A DNA stretch of 6,070 bases from Robiginitomaculum sp. (GCA_002733385.1 NVVO01000017.1:30040-36109), one strand, 5' to 3'. Counted from the first letter of the stretch, positions 1 to 5,838 are shown. A program made the numbers and translations. The notes: generated from the sequence alone by a model not told the origin.

Positions 1-605
1 GGGTTTTTGTAACGGCAAATATCAGGGGCGGCGGTGAATTTGGCCCGGACTGGCATCAGGCGGGTCTGAAAACCAAACGCCAGATTATCTATGATGATTT
101 TATTGCCGTGGCCGAAGATTTGATCGCCAAGAAAATCACCAGTCCCGAGCATCTGGGTATTCATGGCCGCTCTAATGGCGGTTTGCTCATGGGGGTGATG
201 TTCACCCAGCGGCCTGATTTATTTGGCGCAATAGCCATAGGTGTGCCGCTGCTCGACATGCGCCGCTATGATAAATTGCTGGCGGGTGCATCATGGGTTG
301 GTGAATACGGCGACCCGGATGATGATAATGCGGAAGGTGCATATATTCGTACACTGTCTCCCTATCACAATATTCGCACGGGCGTAAAATACCCTGAGAG
401 CTATATTTATACTTCGACCAAGGACGACCGGGTGCATCCGGCCCACGCCCGCAAATTCGCGCAAAGGCTTGAGGATCTGGGCATTCCGTTCGTCTATTAC
501 GAAAATATAGACGGCGGTCATGCCGGCGCGGCAAACCTGGAAGAAACCGCCCATTCACAAGCGCTTATTTATTCGTATTTTGCCGGGAAATTAATAGGTG
601 AGTAG
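1..605 (+). CDS. Prolyl oligopeptidase family (S9) serine peptidase, 3' part
   Basis: C-terminal 200 residues of an S9-family serine peptidase; the gene begins before the window and the reading frame is open from base 3. Family members cut short peptides, often after proline, with an alpha/beta-hydrolase catalytic domain behind a beta-propeller. Only the hydrolase end is seen. It opens with the family motif NIRGGGEFG (about bases 18-44). Next comes the nucleophile elbow GRSNGG with the catalytic Ser at 171-173, then the DDRVHP segment carrying the catalytic Asp (about 423-440), and finally GGHAG with the catalytic His at 519-521. All three triad positions are therefore intact, and the order and spacing are typical. 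The C-terminus ends normally about 27 residues after the His. A GTG at 108 is an internal valine codon, not the start. The last 8 bases overlap the next gene. Secretion and exact substrate cannot be judged because the N-terminus is missing. Confidence 0.93.
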   Translation, partial: VFVTANIRGGGEFGPDWHQAGLKTKRQIIYDDFIAVAEDLIAKKITSPEHLGIHGRSNGGLLMGVMFTQRPDLFGAIAIGVPLLDMRRYDKLLAGASWVGEYGDPDDDNAEGAYIRTLSPYHNIRTGVKYPESYIYTSTKDDRVHPAHARKFAQRLEDLGIPFVYYENIDGGHAGAANLEETAHSQALIYSYFAGKLIGE

Positions 606-1332
606 GCAAAAATATATTGAATCTCAAAATGCAAGTTGTCAAAATTGGAGATGGAGTTGGTCATTTATCAATGAAGCTGAAAAAACCATAATTTTTGGTG
701 AGTTTGACAACAACATTGATGGCGACAAGGCATTGATTTTAAGTGAAAGCTGGCAACGGAATGCTCAGGGACGAAAACCCCCGGGATATCTGGAGTCCAG
801 AGAGCACGTAAGACTTGTTGAGGAAATGGGTTTCACTCTGAAAACCTTTACACTTATCTACTCAGATGAAAATCGAGGCGCAGATGGGTTAGGCCGTGCA
901 ACAATTAAAAGCTTTAAAGAAAATATTTCTGTGAAATATCTAATAAAGGAGGACAAAAATTGGTATGCAGTGCCATATGACAACACTTGTTTACCAGAGC
1001 AGATTCACGAGCCAAAGAAATTTCTTGAGGGTGCTTCAACTAAAGTCTCAATAAATGCGTTTGAACGTGACCCTAAGGCACGAAAGGTATGTTTAGATTA
1101 TTATGGTTTTCAATGTAGGGTGTGTCATTTTAATTTTGAAAATGTCTATGGGGCTTTAGGGAAAGATTATATTCACGTTCACCATAAAATACCGCTCTCG
1201 CAAATTAAGAGGGAGTATGAAGTCGATCCAATTAAGGACTTAATCCCAGTATGCCCAAATTGCCATGCCATGCTTCACAGAACACAAGAGGTGTTATCAA
1301 TTGAGGAATTGCAAAAACTACTAGATATGTAG
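598..1332 (+). CDS. HNH endonuclease, McrA-like, with unassigned N-terminal domain
   Basis: A 244-residue protein with a C-terminal HNH nuclease domain (about residues 160-230). Two CxxC zinc knuckles are visible: CRVC at 173-176 and CPNC at 219-222. The HVHH core lies at 193-196, followed by Asn221, His223 and His227, so the metal-binding and catalytic set looks complete. HNH proteins of this type include restriction enzymes such as McrA that cut modified DNA. Residues 1-140 contain a Trp-rich motif (WRWSWSFINE at 17-26) and a mixed alpha/beta pattern that I do not recognise; a base-reading or modification-sensing role is only inference. The GTG start at 598 is chosen because no other usual start codon occurs before Met76 and the Trp-rich part would otherwise be lost. 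A GGGA sits about 9 bases upstream. The 8-base overlap with the peptidase gene suggests coupled translation. G+C is low: counted lines give 28% (661-720) and 22% (901-960), against 53-58% in lines counted in chpT and the M23 gene. This points to horizontal acquisition. Confidence 0.88.
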   Translation: MSRQKYIESQNASCQNWRWSWSFINEAEKTIIFGEFDNNIDGDKALILSESWQRNAQGRKPPGYLESREHVRLVEEMGFTLKTFTLIYSDENRGADGLGRATIKSFKENISVKYLIKEDKNWYAVPYDNTCLPEQIHEPKKFLEGASTKVSINAFERDPKARKVCLDYYGFQCRVCHFNFENVYGALGKDYIHVHHKIPLSQIKREYEVDPIKDLIPVCPNCHAMLHRTQEVLSIEELQKLLDM

Positions 1333-1447
1333 AGTGCATGTAAACACAGCCACCGTACGCACCCTTAAAAGCATAGGCTATAAAAACGGTGGAAGAATTA
1401 AAGGCAGGCAAAAAGACTTTATGCATTTTTCACCAAGTGGGTATTAG
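1325..1447 (+). pseudogene. Probable remnant of an M15-type D-Ala-D-Ala carboxypeptidase (C-terminal end only)
   Basis: The gap between the HNH and DoxX genes holds a 40-codon open stretch bounded by a TAG at 1322-1324 and a TAG at 1445-1447. Its translation has the look of the end of an M15 (VanY/M15C-like) peptidase. A helix-like segment (VRTLKSIGYKNGG) is followed by a basic stretch and then KDFMHFSPSG, in which the MHF/MHFE His is a zinc ligand in that family. The first Asp/His ligands and the rest of the domain are absent, so it cannot be an active enzyme alone. There is no ribosome binding site worth noting before the GTG at 1334. The most likely reading is a gene remnant, perhaps cut down when the HNH gene arrived. 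A chance open stretch is the alternative, since only about 30 residues carry the resemblance. Confidence 0.42.
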
Positions 1448-1457
1448 CAACAGTTTT

Positions 1458-1464
1458 AAGGAAG
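1458..1464 (+). promoter_or_regulatory. Ribosome binding site of the DoxX gene
   Basis: AAGGAAG lies 6 bases before the ATG at 1471. It is a good Shine-Dalgarno match. It supports this start over the GTG at 1389 in another frame, which has no such site. Confidence 0.75.
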
Positions 1465-1470
1465 ATAACG

Positions 1471-1905
1471 ATGAACACATCATCAAAAATATTGATCACC
1501 ATTGGCCGCACATTGCTGGCCTTGTATTTTTTCGTGCCGGGCCTTGCCAAATTATTGGCACCAGCGTCCCAGCTTGAAATGATGCAACATCACGGTCTTC
1601 CTTATGCTTTGCCGCTTTTATATATTGCCGGGATTACGCAAACCATTGGCGCCGTGCTGTTGGCCAGCAACCGCTATGTGCGCCTGACATCGCTCGGCTT
1701 TGTGTTTTATATACTGGTGATCAATGTCACCATGCACGATTTTTGGAATTTTACCGGCATCGAAGCCGCCCATGAATTGCAAAACCACATCAAGAATTTA
1801 GGCATTCTCGCCGGAATATTGGTGCTGGCCGGGATCAGTCCAAAGCGTAAATTGCGCCTGAGAGGGTTAGTGTATTCGGACAATCAACCGAATAATAAGG
1901 CCTAA
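1471..1905 (+). CDS. DoxX family membrane protein
   Basis: A 144-residue inner-membrane protein with four hydrophobic segments (about residues 7-30, 44-66, 71-92 and 106-122) and a short basic C-terminal tail (KRKLRLR), placing the tail in the cytoplasm. The first segment carries the LYFFVPGLAKLL pattern, matching the conserved F-x-x-x-G-x-x-K of DoxX/DoxD-like proteins, and the length is usual for that family. Members are small integral membrane proteins linked in various bacteria to quinone or thiol redox chemistry or to stress, but no specific reaction can be assigned here. The gene starts 138 bases after the HNH gene, separated by the M15-like remnant, and may have its own promoter there. 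Its TAA stop (1903-1905) interlocks with the TAG stop of the convergent membrane gene. Confidence 0.85.
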   Translation: MNTSSKILITIGRTLLALYFFVPGLAKLLAPASQLEMMQHHGLPYALPLLYIAGITQTIGAVLLASNRYVRLTSLGFVFYILVINVTMHDFWNFTGIEAAHELQNHIKNLGILAGILVLAGISPKRKLRLRGLVYSDNQPNNKA

Positions 1906-2450
1906 TCAAACGTTTCCGCCATCAAATTCTCGCTGCCCCTCACGGCCACGAACCAGAAAATAAACCCGCCTGCAAAACTGAGCGGCAAGGTGAGAAACCC
2001 CCACACAAGCAATGTGATATACGTTACGCCGAAGGCAGTGCTCAAGAATAATCCCAGAGCCCCGTCTATCCATCCTGGGAACATCGACGTCCAAATATAC
2101 AAAAACATTAAAAATGCAATTGTCCAATGGGCGATAAATCCGACTTTTACGCCAATCCAGATGAAACTGAGCTTGCTCTTAAACCCGTGCTGGTTTTTCT
2201 TGCGGATTTCCCGTGTCCCCAAAAATGCGGCCAAAAATGCACCGGCGAGTGGTATCGCCGATAAAGTCACAATACCGAGCAAGTCGATGCCGATTGCGCC
2301 CGTAGAAGATTCATCAAAAAAAATAAACCCGGCAAAGAGAATAACGCATACTAACGGCAATAGAAACGCAGCCATTCCGCCGCGCCGCACCCATTTTTGC
2401 TCCGGTGTTTTTAAATATATGCGGGCAGGTTTAACTTTGATATCCATCAT
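1902..2450 (-). CDS. Hypothetical multi-span membrane protein
   Basis: An unrecognised protein of 182 residues (181 from the second Met). It has a basic, hydrophilic N-terminus of about 23 residues, then about five hydrophobic segments (about 24-45, 53-78, 94-120, 130-150 and 152-170) and a short tail ending in ETFD. A basic loop (REIRKKNQHGFKSK, 80-93) separates segments 2 and 3, which suggests a cytoplasmic loop there. Two ATG codons stand in tandem at 2450-2445. The AAGGA (complement of 2454-2458) is only 3 bases from the first but 6 from the second, so the second may be the true start. The gene lies 65 bases downstream of the DUF4282-like gene in the same direction and no terminator is seen between them, so co-transcription is plausible. 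The 3' end overlaps the convergent DoxX stop by 4 bases. No function is proposed. Confidence 0.8.
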   Translation of the reverse strand: MMDIKVKPARIYLKTPEQKWVRRGGMAAFLLPLVCVILFAGFIFFDESSTGAIGIDLLGIVTLSAIPLAGAFLAAFLGTREIRKKNQHGFKSKLSFIWIGVKVGFIAHWTIAFLMFLYIWTSMFPGWIDGALGLFLSTAFGVTYITLLVWGFLTLPLSFAGGFIFWFVAVRGSENLMAETFD

Positions 2451-2453
2451 GTT

Positions 2454-2458
2454 TCCTT
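2454..2458 (-). promoter_or_regulatory. Ribosome binding site deciding between tandem ATG starts
   Basis: AAGGA on the minus strand. Spacing is 3 bases to the ATG at 2450 and 6 bases to the ATG at 2447; the second spacing is nearer the usual optimum. Confidence 0.55.
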
Positions 2459-2515
2459 GTTAACATGCTTGCATATAGCCGTGTCTTTAGCGCAGAACAG
2501 CCAAGCCCGTACCGA

Positions 2516-3121
2516 TTATTTTTTCGGGGGCGTTTTTCTGGTTGTCGGTTTTTTTGCAGCGGTTTTCTTGGTTGCTGGTTTTCTTTTTGCAGGTTTTTTG
2601 GCCGCAGGTTTTCTAGTTACGGTTTTACGGGCTGTAGTTTTTTTCGCGGCAGTTTTTCTGCGTTTTGGCGGCACCGTATCTTCATAATCCGGATAATCAT
2701 CATCGTCATTGTTACGTTCGGCCAATTTGGTTTTGGTTTTTTCAATGGCTGACTTGGTGGCTGATGTTGCGGATTTGGCCGCTTTGGTCGCCGCTTCGCG
2801 GGTGGTTTCAAATACATCAATGTCGGCGGTATCGGATTTGCCGCCGTCAGGTGATAAATTGTTATTGATATGAAAAATGGCAATCATCAATTCGCTGATC
2901 AGGCGCAAGCTGACAAACAGGAACAGAATTTTGAAAAACGCGGCAAAAAACAGTCCAAGGCCGCCCAAGAATTTCCCATCGCCAAAGGCGGAAAATGCAT
3001 CGCCCAATGCGGAAAAGAAACTGACCACAACCACCACAAGCCCAAGGAAGAAAAATGCCGCCACCAGGCGGTCTTTCATCAATTTCTTGAAAGAGAAAAA
3101 TTGTTTAAACAAATCGAGCAT
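2516..3121 (-). CDS. DUF4282-like membrane protein with Lys/Arg-rich histone H1-like tail
   Basis: A 201-residue protein in four parts. Residues 1-90 look like a DUF4282 domain: FFSFKKLM start, two long hydrophobic segments (about 19-41 and 50-74), and the closing ELMIAIFHINNNLS pattern, close to the family's E-L-x-I-x-x-F-x-I-N-x-N-L. Residues 104-136 are an Ala/Thr/Lys-rich, probably helical linker. Residues 137-148 are acidic (a run of Asp with PDYED). Residues 153-201 are extremely basic, with 23 Lys or Arg in 49, and rich in Ala, Thr and Pro like the tails of histone H1-like proteins. From residue 155 a dibasic pair recurs every five residues to the very end. An electrostatic interaction with DNA, RNA or acidic envelope polymers is inference. 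The ATG at 3121 is supported by a strong GGAGG 5-6 bases upstream. It lies between the M23 gene and another membrane protein gene, all on the same strand. Confidence 0.85.
   Translation of the reverse strand: MLDLFKQFFSFKKLMKDRLVAAFFFLGLVVVVVSFFSALGDAFSAFGDGKFLGGLGLFFAAFFKILFLFVSLRLISELMIAIFHINNNLSPDGGKSDTADIDVFETTREAATKAAKSATSATKSAIEKTKTKLAERNNDDDDYPDYEDTVPPKRRKTAAKKTTARKTVTRKPAAKKPAKRKPATKKTAAKKPTTRKTPPKK
2519..2659 (-). repeat. 15-base periodic coding repeat giving a basic pentapeptide tail
   Basis: Within the DUF4282-like gene, codons 155-201 encode ten successive dibasic pairs (155/156, 160/161, and so on to 200/201) spaced exactly five residues apart, of pattern [KR][KR]xxx. The x positions are mostly Ala, Thr and Pro. 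On the plus strand the stretch is T/G-rich with a GGTTTT-like word recurring about every 15 bases. Such repeats can change copy number by slippage in steps of five residues. Confidence 0.8.
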
Positions 3122-3126
3122 TTAGA

Positions 3127-3131
3127 CCTCC
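3127..3131 (-). promoter_or_regulatory. Ribosome binding site of the DUF4282-like gene
   Basis: GGAGG on the minus strand, 5 bases before the ATG at 3121 once the following TCTAA is counted. It is the strongest Shine-Dalgarno sequence in the window and fixes the start. Confidence 0.8.
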
Positions 3132-3145
3132 AGTGAAATATGTCT

Positions 3146-3154
3146 AATATAACA
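3146..3154 (-). promoter_or_regulatory. Candidate extended -10 promoter for the DUF4282-like gene
   Basis: The minus strand reads TGTTATATT, an extended -10 (TG-n-TATATT), about 25 bases before the start codon. A possible -35 TTGATG (complement of 3166-3171) is only 14 bases upstream of the -10, which is too close, so the call rests on the extended -10. It would give a short leader of about 18 bases that includes the GGAGG. Confidence 0.35.
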
Positions 3155-3232
3155 TAGGCACATTACATCAAACCGCAAGCTCTATAAGTTTTGCGCTCGG
3201 TGCTTTATAGTCGATAAACTATTGCCAAAATA

Positions 3233-4696
3233 TTACTGAACTCCCGGCAGCAAATTTATGCTTGCTGATGTGTCCTCCACAATACCAACAATTTGCGAAG
3301 TCTCTACTTCAAGAGCAGGCCCGGCCTCGGCTTTTAGGGCAAGAATTTCGTCCCGTCGTTTATGAAATTCCGGCAGTTCGGTTTTTTTGAGGGGCTTGCC
3401 GGATAATGTTGACAAGCTCATAGGGTTGATTTTTTTGCCTCTTTTATGGACTTCATAATGCAGGTGCGGGCCGGTGGAGCGGCCCGTTGTCCCGACATAG
3501 CCTATGGTTTGGCCTTGAACGACACGACGGCCCTTTTTGGCCCCTCGGGCAAATTTTGACATATGGGCATAGGCGGTGACATATCCGTCCGAGTGGCGAA
3601 TGCTGACATAATTACCAAAACTGCCAAACCGCCCGGCTTGCAGTATCGTGCCCGTCCCCGCCGCCATAATCGGCGTACCTCTGGGCGCGGCAAAGTCGAC
3701 ACCCGTATGGTTTTTGCGGTAGCCTAAAATAGGGTGTTTGCGACTGCCAAAGCGCGACGACAGCCGTGCGCCGTTAACCGGGGTGCGCATGAGCATTCTT
3801 TTGGCACCCTTGCCTTTTTGATCGTAATAACCTTCGCGGCCATTTGATTTTTCGAACAGGTAATATTCAGAAGTTTTGCCGCGCGGGGAAAAACTGGTGA
3901 ACACCAAATCCCCGGCCTTGATGGTTTTACCTTGGTGGTCGCGGTAAATTTCAAACATCATTTCGAATTTATCACCCCTGCGGATGTCGCGCTGAAAATC
4001 GACACTGTGGGCATAGATTTGTGAGAACTGGACAATCACCTTGTCGGGCGCCCCCATAGCTTGGGCATCCAGATACAGGCTGTTTTCAATGCCGGCCTCG
4101 ATTTTGACCAGGGTTTTGTCAAATTCCGCCGCAATTTTCTTAGCGGTAAATTCCCCGTCCAAACCCCGTTCGACAAATACGGTATTCTCGGCATTTGGTT
4201 TAAGCGTTAGGCCAGTAAGATTTATACGCTCGGCGGTCGCAAAATATAAATTGATCTTTTGCCCCGCCCGTAAATTGCGCGGATTATAGGCCTTAGCAAA
4301 TGCTTGGGTAGCATTGTAAGCCGTGCTAGGATCAACGCCGTTTCTTTGCAATAAAGGCCCTAAAGATTGCCCGGATTCAAGGGTCAATGCCAAGCGCATA
4401 TCTTGTATATTTGTCTGGCCGTCATGGCCGCGAAAATCATAAAGCTCGGCAGCGCTTAATGTTGGCACAACCGATATTATATCCAGGGCCGGAACTTCAG
4501 AGGCGGCGTCAGTATTGCCGACAGACAGACCCAGCGCCGCCACACTTGCCAGCACTACGCCTGCGGCAAGCACTACAGGTTTTGTGTTTTTGGGGGTTTT
4601 ACCGCTGGTATGTTTGAACAGGGTTTTAGCGTCATTGCGCACAGCCGCCCAACCCCAGCGCAGTTTTTGTCGCAAGTTACCCATTCCAAAACCCAT
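3233..4696 (-). CDS. Membrane-anchored M23 family zinc metallopeptidase
   Basis: A 487-residue envelope enzyme, likely a peptidoglycan endopeptidase that cuts cross-links in the periplasm. The N-terminus is basic and cytoplasmic (residues 1-39), followed by one hydrophobic segment (about 40-60) acting as anchor or uncleaved signal. Residues 100-152 look LysM/OapA-like, a segment often found ahead of M23 domains. A middle region (155-300) resembles the linker domain of MepM-type proteins. The M23 domain spans about 305-425. The zinc ligands are present: His330 and Asp334 in HTGVDF, and His413 in HLHYEV. His378 (YAHMS) and His411 complete the active site, so it should be catalytically competent. 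A 60-residue tail follows. The start at 4696 is supported by GGGGAAG 8 bases upstream; a Met at residue 5 is a less well spaced alternative. It is divergent from chpT. Whether it is under cell-cycle control is inference from that position. Confidence 0.93.
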   Translation of the reverse strand: MGFGMGNLRQKLRWGWAAVRNDAKTLFKHTSGKTPKNTKPVVLAAGVVLASVAALGLSVGNTDAASEVPALDIISVVPTLSAAELYDFRGHDGQTNIQDMRLALTLESGQSLGPLLQRNGVDPSTAYNATQAFAKAYNPRNLRAGQKINLYFATAERINLTGLTLKPNAENTVFVERGLDGEFTAKKIAAEFDKTLVKIEAGIENSLYLDAQAMGAPDKVIVQFSQIYAHSVDFQRDIRRGDKFEMMFEIYRDHQGKTIKAGDLVFTSFSPRGKTSEYYLFEKSNGREGYYDQKGKGAKRMLMRTPVNGARLSSRFGSRKHPILGYRKNHTGVDFAAPRGTPIMAAGTGTILQAGRFGSFGNYVSIRHSDGYVTAYAHMSKFARGAKKGRRVVQGQTIGYVGTTGRSTGPHLHYEVHKRGKKINPMSLSTLSGKPLKKTELPEFHKRRDEILALKAEAGPALEVETSQIVGIVEDTSASINLLPGVQ

Positions 4697-4921
4697 ATTT
4701 TCGTCTTCCCCGTTCCTTTAACCGCGCCCTTGATAAAAACCCAGCATTTGCGTTCTTATATTTTCACGCCTGCTCTTACAACTGTCTGGTCTTGCAATTA
4801 TCATGCCTAATGTTTGGTTAACAGGGGCAAAAGATTGCAAAAAATACCTAGCCTGTATTTAGCAAAGTAGATGTATAGAAGATTACCCACGATTAGGCAA
4901 ATAAAGAAACCGAACCCGGTT

Positions 4922-4954
4922 AAAATGTCACAATCCGGTAAGGTGGCACATTTT
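4922..4954. repeat. Imperfect inverted repeat in the M23/chpT divergent region
   Basis: AAAATGT at 4922-4928 is matched by ACATTTT at 4948-4954. Allowing a two-base bulge, a further CAC/GTG pairs inside it, leaving an 11-base loop. The AT-rich outer arms and lack of a T run at the end make an operator or a leader hairpin as likely as a terminator. Confidence 0.45.
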
Positions 4955-5068
4955 GCAATATTCCATGATCTGCGAAATTGACGAGCATTTAATCAAGCCG
5001 CGAACATAGTCACACAAAATTTTCTTTTATCTGGGCCGTTTGTGTTTATGGTTTGCCTGAAACCAGAC

Positions 5069-5097
5069 GAATCATTCTAAAATCGCCCAAGTAAAAT
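5069..5097 (+). promoter_or_regulatory. Candidate chpT promoter with a GANTC site
   Basis: TAAAAT at 5092-5097 lies 21 bases before the chpT ATG and would serve as a -10. The position expected for the -35 is occupied by GAATC (5069-5073), a GANTC motif, the site methylated by CcrM in Alphaproteobacteria. No good -35 consensus is present. A second TAAAAT at 5078-5083 is an alternative, with TTGCCT at 5053-5058 but a long 19-base spacer. Confidence 0.3.
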
Positions 5098-5118
5098 AGG
5101 GCATATGGGAATATACTT

Positions 5119-5784
5119 ATGTCAGACATTGTTTTAAAACTCACCGCCTCCGACCTGGCCGCGCTTTTATGTGCTAGGGTATGCCATGATTTGGTCGGCC
5201 CGGTTGGTGCGCTGGTAAACGGTGTGTCTTTGCTAGACGACGAAGACAGTGCCGACATGCATGAGGATGCCATTGATTTGATTAAAGTCGGCACGGCGCA
5301 AGCATCAGCTAAGCTTAAATTTTTGCGCATCTCTTTTGGGGCCGGCGGTTCAGCGCCCGCTATAATCGCCACTGCCGAGCTGGAGGAATTGTGCCGCGGC
5401 GTATATCCGGACGGCAAAATTGTGCTGGACTGGCAAGTGGAAGCGGACGGGCTTGACAAACCTGCCGCCCGCACCTTGCTAAATTTGGTGATGTTAGGCG
5501 TGGCAACCGTGCCGCTCGGCGGTAGGGTTGTGGTCAAAGCCAGCCAATCACAAGCGGCCGCAAATGTGTCGCTTATATGCACAGGCCGAAAGGCACGTCT
5601 GGAGGATGAAGTCGCGCATACTTTGGCCGGAAAAGCACCGCAGGACGGATTTTCCGGTCGCAATATACAACCTTTTTACACCGGTATGATTGTACGCGAA
5701 ACTGGCGGGAGCATCCAGGCGGTCATCGAAGGGGAAACCGTTACATTTGCCGCAATTTTACCAATACAGCAAGACGAACAATAA
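5119..5784 (+). CDS. chpT: ChpT-like histidine phosphotransferase
   Basis: A 221-residue protein, the usual length of ChpT. ChpT takes phosphate from the hybrid kinase CckA and passes it to the response regulators CtrA and CpdR, setting cell-cycle and motility gene expression. It is cytoplasmic and works as a dimer. The phospho-accepting His is His23 in VCHDLVGPVGAL, followed by a second helix (about 50-72) that completes the four-helix dimerisation bundle. Residues 80-218 form the degenerate histidine-kinase ATPase-like fold (Pfam HPTransfase type), with no ATP-binding N/G boxes expected and none seen. A late IQPFYTGMIVRETGG segment sits where kinases have their G2 region. The start at 5119 is preceded only by a weak GGGA 8 bases upstream, and no other start retains the whole first helix. 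It is divergent from the M23 gene. An equally long open frame on the opposite strand is an antisense shadow. Confidence 0.92.
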   Translation: MSDIVLKLTASDLAALLCARVCHDLVGPVGALVNGVSLLDDEDSADMHEDAIDLIKVGTAQASAKLKFLRISFGAGGSAPAIIATAELEELCRGVYPDGKIVLDWQVEADGLDKPAARTLLNLVMLGVATVPLGGRVVVKASQSQAAANVSLICTGRKARLEDEVAHTLAGKAPQDGFSGRNIQPFYTGMIVRETGGSIQAVIEGETVTFAAILPIQQDEQ

Positions 5785-5806
5785 AAACCCTAACAAGCAC
5801 GTTTTG

Positions 5807-5821
5807 TTTAGTCGTCTTTAA
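5807..5821. promoter_or_regulatory. Near-match to a CtrA box downstream of chpT
   Basis: TTTA-N7-TTAA, one base away from the CtrA consensus TTAA-N7-TTAA. It lies 23 bases after the chpT stop and about 47 bases before the reading frame starting at 5868. Near-matches of this kind occur by chance in AT-rich DNA, so the call is weak. Confidence 0.2.
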
Positions 5822-5838
5822 CCAATTCACGGCACAGT

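Larger units (their letters stand above)
4697..5118. other. Divergent intergenic region between the M23 gene and chpT
   Basis: 422 bases without a convincing gene; the short open frames here are overlapping extensions without ribosome binding sites. It must hold the promoters of both flanking genes. Visible elements are the GGGGAAG Shine-Dalgarno of the M23 gene (complement of 4705-4711), an AACCG-aacc-CGGTT hairpin at 4908-4921, an imperfect inverted repeat at 4922-4954, two TAAAAT -10-like words (5078-5083 and 5092-5097), a GAATC (GANTC) site at 5069-5073 and a weak GGGA (5107-5110) before the chpT ATG. No full CtrA box (TTAA-N7-TTAA) was found by eye. For the M23 gene only a weak TTGTAA...TATAAG pair with a 15-base spacer was seen on the minus strand. 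Confidence 0.7.

Noticed and set aside
202..558. 118- and 87-codon minus-strand frames opposite the S9 peptidase
   Set aside because: The plus strand carries the catalytic Ser, Asp and His motifs of the S9 family, and the minus translations are Arg/Pro/His-rich noise.
1389..1577. 62-codon frame from GTG 1389 overlapping the DoxX start
   Set aside because: It has no ribosome binding site, runs out of frame into the DoxX gene, and has no recognisable product. The DoxX frame has a good site and clear membrane segments.
1990..2463. 157-codon plus-strand frame opposite the membrane protein
   Set aside because: It is rich in Pro, Asn and Lys with no domain. The minus-strand reading gives clean hydrophobic spans, a basic loop and a ribosome binding site.
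2519..2659. CRISPR-like or satellite array
   Set aside because: The 15-base period follows the codons of an in-frame basic peptide and there are no conserved repeat units with unique spacers.
2457..2752. Hydrophobic plus-strand frames rich in Phe, Gly and Val opposite the basic tail
   Set aside because: These are what Lys/Ala/Thr codons read as on the other strand; the 15-base repeat explains their apparent repeats. They are not transmembrane proteins.
3182..3210. CTATAA...TTATAG inverted repeat after the M23 gene as a terminator
   Set aside because: The stem is six A/T-rich pairs with a 17-base loop and no T run in the minus direction, so it is too weak to call.
4908..4921. AACCG-aacc-CGGTT hairpin as a minus-strand terminator
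   Set aside because: No minus-strand gene lies upstream of it, the stem is only five pairs, and it lies in a divergent promoter region.
5046..5663. 205-codon open frame on the minus strand opposite chpT
   Set aside because: It is antisense to a clear ChpT protein, and its translation is Ser/Pro/Ala-rich with no family resemblance. It is a shadow of the coding strand.
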